Positions 58,801 to 64,000 of a DNA stretch of 64,000 nt are shown here, piece after piece; positions within the stretch are counted from its first letter, which is position 1; every line of letters starts with the position of its first letter. A program made the position numbers and the translations under genes. The stretch comes from Codonopsis lanceolata (Eukaryota > Streptophyta > Magnoliopsida > Asterales > Campanulaceae), in contig CM028379.1 of NCBI GenBank assembly GCA_013146195.2, positions 88,765,401-88,829,400 of the forward strand, given 5' to 3'. The notes beneath the pieces were generated by a model. That model was given only the letters and a program-made list of their open reading frames with translations. It searched no databases and was not told the DNA's origin.

Positions 58801-59503
58801 ATTAGAATGACGGTAATTAATCATTTTTTACTTCCAAAACATATATAGTTGCGATTGTACGATCTCCTAATAGATCCTTGATGATAGCAGTGGGAAACTT
58901 TGTGCAATGCATTTCTAGAAGAAGCACGATGGTTTGCTTCGGGGAACTTGCCAACGGCAGAGGAGTACCTAAAAAACGGGACTATAAGTTCAGGGGTACA
59001 TGTCATGCTAGCCCACTTGTTCTTCCTCTTGGGTGATGGCACAACCAAGGATAGTGCAAGCCTTGTCGACGATCATAATCAAGGCATTGTATCCTCCGTC
59101 GCAACAATTCTTCGTCTTTGGGATGATTTGGGCAGTGCCAAGGTAAAAACTTGATCAATTGATCAATCTACAAGTTACTAATCCACGCATAAATCCTAAC
59201 CTAACATAACCTAAATTACAGGACGAGAATCAAAATGGACATGATGGATCATATGTGACATGCTACATGAACGAACACAAAGGAACTTCGATTCAAATGG
59301 CTCGAGAACATGTTACGAACAAGATTTCAGACGCGTGGAAGTGCCTAAACAAGGGGTGTCTTGAACCAACCCCGTTTTCGGCTACTATCAGAAAAGCATG
59401 CTTAAATAGTGCAAAGATGATTCCGTTAATGTACAACTATAACGACCTTCCTCTCCTTGAGAAAAAAATCATGTCAATGCTCCGCGATCCTCTCCGCCTG
59501 TGA
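55875..59503 (+). CDS. TPS-B: TPS-g terpene synthase, paralogue of TPS-A
   Basis: Exons by comparison with TPS-A are 55875-56012, 57405-57675, 57792-58149, 58309-58527, 58674-58812, 58891-59142 and 59222-59503, giving 552 residues with no stop. DDIFD (308-312) and DDLGSAKDE (453-461) are kept. I count 13 changes from TPS-A: V21I, W31C, D331N, K359N, I369V, D381N and seven more in exons 6-7; exons 2-4 encode identical protein. Intron 1 is enlarged to about 1.39 kb and contains a decoy start of exon 2 (56155-56184) and a partial second exon 1 (about 57169-57263). The decoy follows an intact acceptor, and its use would break the frame. The coding capacity is complete but correct splicing is uncertain. 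The role is presumed as for TPS-A, an acyclic terpene alcohol synthase. Confidence 0.85.
56013..57404 (+). other. TPS-B intron 1 with internal duplication and insert
   Basis: Left part 56013-56184 is a normal intron 1 plus the first 30 bases of exon 2. Then comes an insert (56185-57168) made of short repeats: AAGAATTTCCATTTTGCATT twice, and TTGATAGGCCATTTTCTGCT three times. Right part 57169-57404 repeats the second half of exon 1 and a full intron 1. The right intron copy differs from TPS-A at two positions by eye, the left at about nine. Confidence 0.85.
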
Positions 59504-60075
59504 AGATGACCCATCTCATCCGGACTCCCATTATTGATAACGTCATGGCCCTCGTCAGTTGTTTAATTTATTACTTTCTACCATCATGGTTTACCTGATT
59601 TGTATAATTATTACTTTTATCGCCATGGCTTATGTCATTGTATAATTATTAGTTGCTTTACTTTCCAGACTGGCTTGTCTTCCCGTTTTGCCCCATAGTT
59701 ATATATAATGGGCCTTAAGTTTTCATTTGTAAGAAGAGGAAGAAATATAATTTCTAAGATTTTAAGTCTTCAATCATCTTATTCTTATTTGTCCTTCTTA
59801 TTATTCTACAATTTGTTCACCTGCCTATCCCAACAATTCATGAGACACAGATTTCGACCTATCAGATGATGATCACATACCAAATGTTATATCGTGAGTT
59901 GGACTTATGTATTAGCACGTTTTGGAGTCTGATTGTGTTATTTATATGTTTTGAAAGTCTATTTTAATTAGCTCAAAATATGTTGGGCTTGATGTGACGT
60001 GTTTAAAGTTCATATTAGACTTTGGTTATGCTAGTTATGATTTATAACATTGTAATAGAAAACGACTCGTTAAAG

Positions 60076-60129
<54 letters not shown>
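59504..60129 (+). other. TPS-B 3' flank and TA microsatellite
   Basis: Shared with 14951-15580 at lower identity than the exon 2-4 region. A (TA)n run at 60080-60128 directly precedes the LINE-like insert and is much longer than the AT stretch at the matching site in copy 1. Confidence 0.7.
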
Positions 60130-60132
<3 letters not shown>

Positions 60133-62123
60133 TTTATTGCCCTAGCTAGGGTTTACCTACATGCAGCCGCCGGGCGGCCAAACCCGGGAGGCCTCCCTTT
60201 CGGTTCAACCATCTGCTCCATCTCCACATTCTACGCCGGCCACCACATCTTATGCTCAGGTTGTTGGACAACCAAAACCTTCTGTTGGCTCTTCAAGCCC
60301 GACGTTAACAGCCGTTCCGTTAGCCCCTCGGCAAGCTAATGTTTTCAATGGTGAGCCAGGATGTCTCTTCACTCCAAGAGATCGGCCGCTAAGCGCTAAG
60401 CAAACACTGCAAACACAATTGTCAAGTTTTCGGCAGTCGACCATCGCTCATGCCATCCAGGAGGATATCGCTCGTTCATGGAAGCTTAATGGTCCCTTTG
60501 TTGTAGGTTTATTAGACCCGAGACATGTCATGGTTCGATTATCCTCGTCAGAAGACTTGATTCTGGCGCTATCAAAGGAATCACACATGATTCAATCGTC
60601 CATGTATCGGTCATTCAGATGGACACCAGATTTCTCCTTCAGGAAAGATATCACCAAAGTCGTTGTATGGGTGCGCCTACACCAATTACCGTTGACTCAC
60701 TTTAATCCTTCTTTTTTACAATGCATTGGCAATTCCCTTGGTCGGTTTTTACGTGCGGATGACAAAACCCTCGCATTATCAAGGCCTATGTTTGCTCGCA
60801 TTTGTGTTGAAATGGATGTATCGGTGCCTCTCCCTTTTCGTTTCTGGATTGGGACTAGTAAAGAAAACGGTTTCTGGCAGCCTCTAGAGTTTGAAGGAAA
60901 CATTCGTTATTGTATCGGTTGTGGACTGCTTGGGCATATCAAAGAAGTTTGTCGTAAAAATCATCGTTCACATCAATCTCGATCTAGGGACTTGAAGGGT
61001 GAACAAGAGGCGTCTCCTAAGGTGAATTTGACAGGGAAAGATCATGTGATTGATACCACTCCTAAGCAAAGTCCGACAGTGGTGGAAGCCGCTCCTATGG
61101 TTAAGCAAGTTTGGGCTCCGGTTACAAAAACTAATAATGAAGCATCGGTTTCTTTAGCAAAAGACTCTCAAGGTATTCCGTCGAAACCGAACACATAGAT
61201 CTCATGAGCGAGGTGGCTGTGCATGTATCGGATGACAATCCGAAAACCAATATTAGCGATCCGCCTCCAACAGTTTCTGTCCAATGTATTGGGGTAAGTA
61301 ATCCTTTTGATATCTTGTCCAATTTAAATGATGATCACATTGCCCAACATGATAACATTCAGACATCCCCGGCTCAAGATAAAGGCTCTCCAGCCTCGAA
61401 TGTGGAAACTGTTCCCATTGTTGTTGTTGTTCGAGCTAATGCCAATGTTTCTCGGCCGATCAATGTGGTCGCTCCCATTCATCAAGATCCGGCCTTAGTT
61501 GATGTTCAAGATACCAATCCTCGCCCAAGAAACCATCCCTAATACAACTCACATGCTAAAAGCCCTACGATAGGCGGACTACAACTGAGCCCCTGGCGCC
61601 AATCCTTACGGTCATAGATCTCCGTCTTGCTCGGCTTGAGCCCAAATTCCCCCTTTCAATCCATCTTTTAACCGGAAAAATGCTGTTGAAATCCCAATTG
61701 ATTCTGTGACACATTCTATGCCAGATTTAAGTGGTTTTTTTGAGGAAGATTCTTCTCACGAAACTCCTTTGAATATAACCTCCCCCAATAAATTTGTTGT
61801 CATACAAACAATTGAAGAAGAAGAGGAAAATTCTGATAATGACCTCGCCCACTTTGAAGCTCTTGATCTAGAAACCCCCAGCCTTAGAAGGTCGAAGCGC
61901 CGTACGAAGAGTCGTTATCGTAATTATTAGACTTATTTCTTGGTTTTTATCTAGGTTTATTTTATAGCCATTGTTTCTCTATTTATTTCTTCAAGGTAAG
62001 GCTCCTTTGTCCCCCCTTTTTAAGGGTAAGGTTGGTTGTCCCCATTTAGCTTGTTTTCCTTTTTTTCTAATTTATATAAAAAATATTAAAGTTAGTTTAA
62101 AACAAAAAAATAATAATAATAAT
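60130..62123 (+). mobile_element. Non-autonomous LINE derivative carrying ORF1 only
   Basis: An insert of about 2 kb relative to the matching site near 15580. It holds a DUF4283/zinc-knuckle ORF1, a short untranslated stretch and an A-rich end (AAAACAAAAAAATAATAATA). No endonuclease or reverse transcriptase ORF2 is present. Clear target duplications are not visible, because the left flank has expanded into TA repeats. Confidence 0.7.
60161..61930 (+). pseudogene. LINE ORF1-like protein (DUF4283 and CCHC zinc knuckle)
   Basis: The nucleic-acid-binding ORF1 protein of plant L1-type LINEs. The first frame (60161-61198, 345 residues) has a Pro/Ser-rich head, a DUF4283 region (FRQSTIAHAIQEDIARSWKL, then RSFRWTPDFSF and VVVWVRLHQLPLTHFNPSFL) and a perfect CX2CX4HX4C knuckle, CIGCGLLGHIKEVC, at about residues 251-264. 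A frame change near 61195 separates the tail (61204-61542, with NPFDILSNLND, a usual ORF1 C-terminal motif). A further break precedes 61706-61930, which ends in a basic RRSKRRTKSRYRNY. The start is the first ATG after the TA run. The breaks argue against a working full-length protein. Confidence 0.8.
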
Positions 62124-62927
62124 TTTGGCTAGATTGACCGGAAGTGTATCGTACGTTATGTGTTTCTTTCTATAAGTTAAAATATATTTTATTTTAAACC
62201 TGACTAATTAATAATGATTAGTTAATGTTTAATTGAGTCTAATTGGTGATTGAATTGGTTTGACTATTAATTAGTTTGGATTAGATCCTCTTTTTCAAAA
62301 TCATATTTCATCTCCTATTCCACCGTTGTACCACTGGCACATGTCCATTGTAAATAAAAAAAATTACTTACCAATTTGCGTGGTAAAACTGATGTTAACC
62401 GTAGACATCACCGGAGAAAAACCAAATCCCTCCCCCAATTTTATCGGAAAATAAAAACTAATAGATCCATTATTATCGCTATTTATGTATTTATTAACTT
62501 TCAACAAATAATTTCTCTATATCAATTTTATATTTTCATTGAAAATCTAATATTTTAATTTTCGGTGAAAAACTAATATATTAATTTTCATTGAAAAATT
62601 AATATATTAATTCTCAGTGAAAAATTAATATATTAATTTTCAATGAAAAACTAATAGATCCATTACTTAGCAATTTTCAATGAAGCTTTGATTTTTAGCG
62701 AAAGGATGATTAGATATATTTTTATTCATATGACTTACTACATGTGTCGGTGTTACGAGTGTATGTGGTTCGGTTTGCTTTGATTTAGGCCAAAACATCG
62801 AACCGATCGAACCATCCCCATGTCTGACTATCCCCTCCCTTAGTTTTGCCCATCATTATCCCTCCCTCAAACTTACAGGAGCCAACTTTCTCTACTGGAA
62901 GACTCAAATGCTGCCCTTCCTTCCTTC
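62124..62927. other. Duplicated flank with copia gag start
   Basis: Collinear with about 15585-16386, including the AATATATTAATTTTCATTGA repeats and the first residues of the copia gag fragment, which ends where the CACTA element begins. No gene is seen. Confidence 0.75.
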
Positions 62928-64000
62928 CACTACAAAAAAACAGGGCAACTGAAACAGATTTTTCGGTTGCAATTCAGGAAAATCGGTTTCAAATTGATGT
63001 TTGTAACAAAGTCCATAGCAATAAGCCTCGTCGCAAAATTGTGCAACCACAAGAATGTGATTGCAAAAACCTTGCAACGGAAAAAAGTAGTTGTAGTTTC
63101 GGTTGCGATGTGTTTCCTAGGACTTATTTTTATAACCGTTGCAAACAACAACTGATTTATTTTTGTTTCTAATTTGCAACTGGTTTTTTCTATTTCAAAT
63201 TTGTTACACATATAACTAGACTAGCAACTGAATTTTTCAGTTTTTAGTAGGCAACCTAATTTGCAATTGGTTTTTCTGTTTCAAATTTGTTACACATAAA
63301 ACTGAACTAGCAACTAAAATTTTCAGTTTCAAGTAGGCAACCTAATTTGCAACAAGTTTTTCTGTTTCAAATTTGTTACACATAGAACTAAAGTAACAAC
63401 TGAATTTTTCAGTTTCAAGTATGCAACTTAATTTGTAACTGGTTTTTCTGTTTCAAATTTGTTACACATGGAACTAAACTAGCAACTGAATTTTTCGGTT
63501 TCAAGTAAACAACCTAATGTTTCTGTTGCAAAAGTCCGTTGTTGGGTTGTAACTAATTTTTTAAAAAAAAAGAAAAAACTTGCAACGAAAAATTCTGCTG
63601 CAAAAGATTATTTTTTGAAAATAAAATATTACTAATATTATGTTTATAAATATTTCTCAATAGTACCTGATTGAACATTTCACTTAAAATATCTTAAATC
63701 AAACAATTAAAGTCAACAAAGCTTCAAACATTACATTCAAAATGAATTGACAAACTGTCATACTAAACTGTTAAACTGTTAAACTATATAGAATTGTCAA
63801 ATTGTCATACTTTAAACTACATAGGAGCTTGTGGACGATGCTCGGAGCCTCTACGTCCTCGAATTGAGCATCTCTTGAAATTGCAACTGGAAATCATTTT
63901 TCATTTGCTCAAATTTAGCCTCATATGTGGATTATAATTGTGTTGTGACTTCATCCCTGAAAGAAAATTAGACCAGCTCAAACATCTAAAAGAAAAACAT
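62928..64000 (-). mobile_element. CACTA (En/Spm) transposon, one end, running off the window
   Basis: Starts exactly with CACTACAAAAAAACAGGG; the matching site in copy 1 (about 16386) is uninterrupted, which fixes the boundary. Subterminal repeats follow: at 63190-63540 the phrases GGTTTTTCTGTTTCAAATTT, GTTACACATA and GCAACTGAATTTTTCAGTTT recur about four times. On the minus strand, about 63990-63830, a frame with VTTQL, STYEAKFEQMKNDFQLQFQE and MLNS looks like the coiled-coil C-terminus of a CACTA transposase-like protein. The gene therefore points toward this terminus and its body lies beyond 64000. Confidence 0.8.

Larger units (their letters stand above)
45167..62927. repeat. Segmental duplication, copy 2 (partner 1-16386)
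   Basis: Collinear with the left end of the window. It is interrupted by the CRM-like element (48707-53433), the TPS-B intron 1 rearrangement (56185-57168), the LINE derivative (about 60130-62123) and, at its right limit, the CACTA element (62928 on). Because copy 1 keeps the empty sites, these insertions most simply postdate the duplication. Confidence 0.85.

Noticed and set aside
60022..60339. ORF beginning in the TA microsatellite
   Set aside because: Its head is translated TA repeat (IYIYIY) and its tail is an alternative frame of the LINE ORF1.

Overview
The window is nuclear DNA of a flowering plant, most likely a eudicot. Its only intact genes have the seven-exon, GT-AG structure of plant terpene synthases. 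They sit in AT-rich, transposon-packed sequence with plant Ty1/copia and Ty3/gypsy elements, Helitron, CACTA, MITE and LINE remnants. The species cannot be named from sequence alone.

Layout. Two copies of a roughly 16-kb segment dominate. Copy 1 runs from the left edge to about 16386; copy 2 from 45167 to 62927. Each holds, in order, a broken terpene synthase (promoter plus exon 2) fused to an unidentified retroelement-like ORF, a minisatellite, an AT-rich block with a tandem duplication and a TA microsatellite, a Helitron 5' end, a complete terpene synthase gene, and a flank that ends in a copia gag fragment. The complete genes are TPS-A (12578-14950) and TPS-B (55875-59503). Both encode 552-residue TPS-g type enzymes, as used for acyclic linalool or nerolidol, with DDxxD and NSE/DTE motifs and no RRx8W. 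They differ at 13 residues by my reading, none of them in exons 2-4. Copy 1 was expanded by about 7 kb of repeats between the block and TPS-A. Copy 2 was opened by a CRM-like gypsy element (48707-53433), a rearrangement inside TPS-B intron 1, an ORF1-only LINE derivative (about 60130-62123) and a CACTA element that starts at 62928 and runs off the right edge.

The spacer between the copies (16.4-45.2 kb) is almost wholly mobile DNA. It has a copia gag fragment, antisense gypsy LTR remnants, a gutted copia element (18084-20379), MITEs, a Tat-like gypsy LTR and gag interrupted by a solo LTR (27725-30110), a tRNA-derived SINE-like piece, a copia element with identical LTRs (36390-41089) and a CACTA transposase remnant with subterminal repeats (41663-42930).

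Working picture: a small tandem terpene synthase cluster with two potentially active TPS-g genes and two pseudogene relics, reshaped by segmental duplication, probable gene conversion and nested transposition. No other biosynthetic genes and no RNA genes were found.
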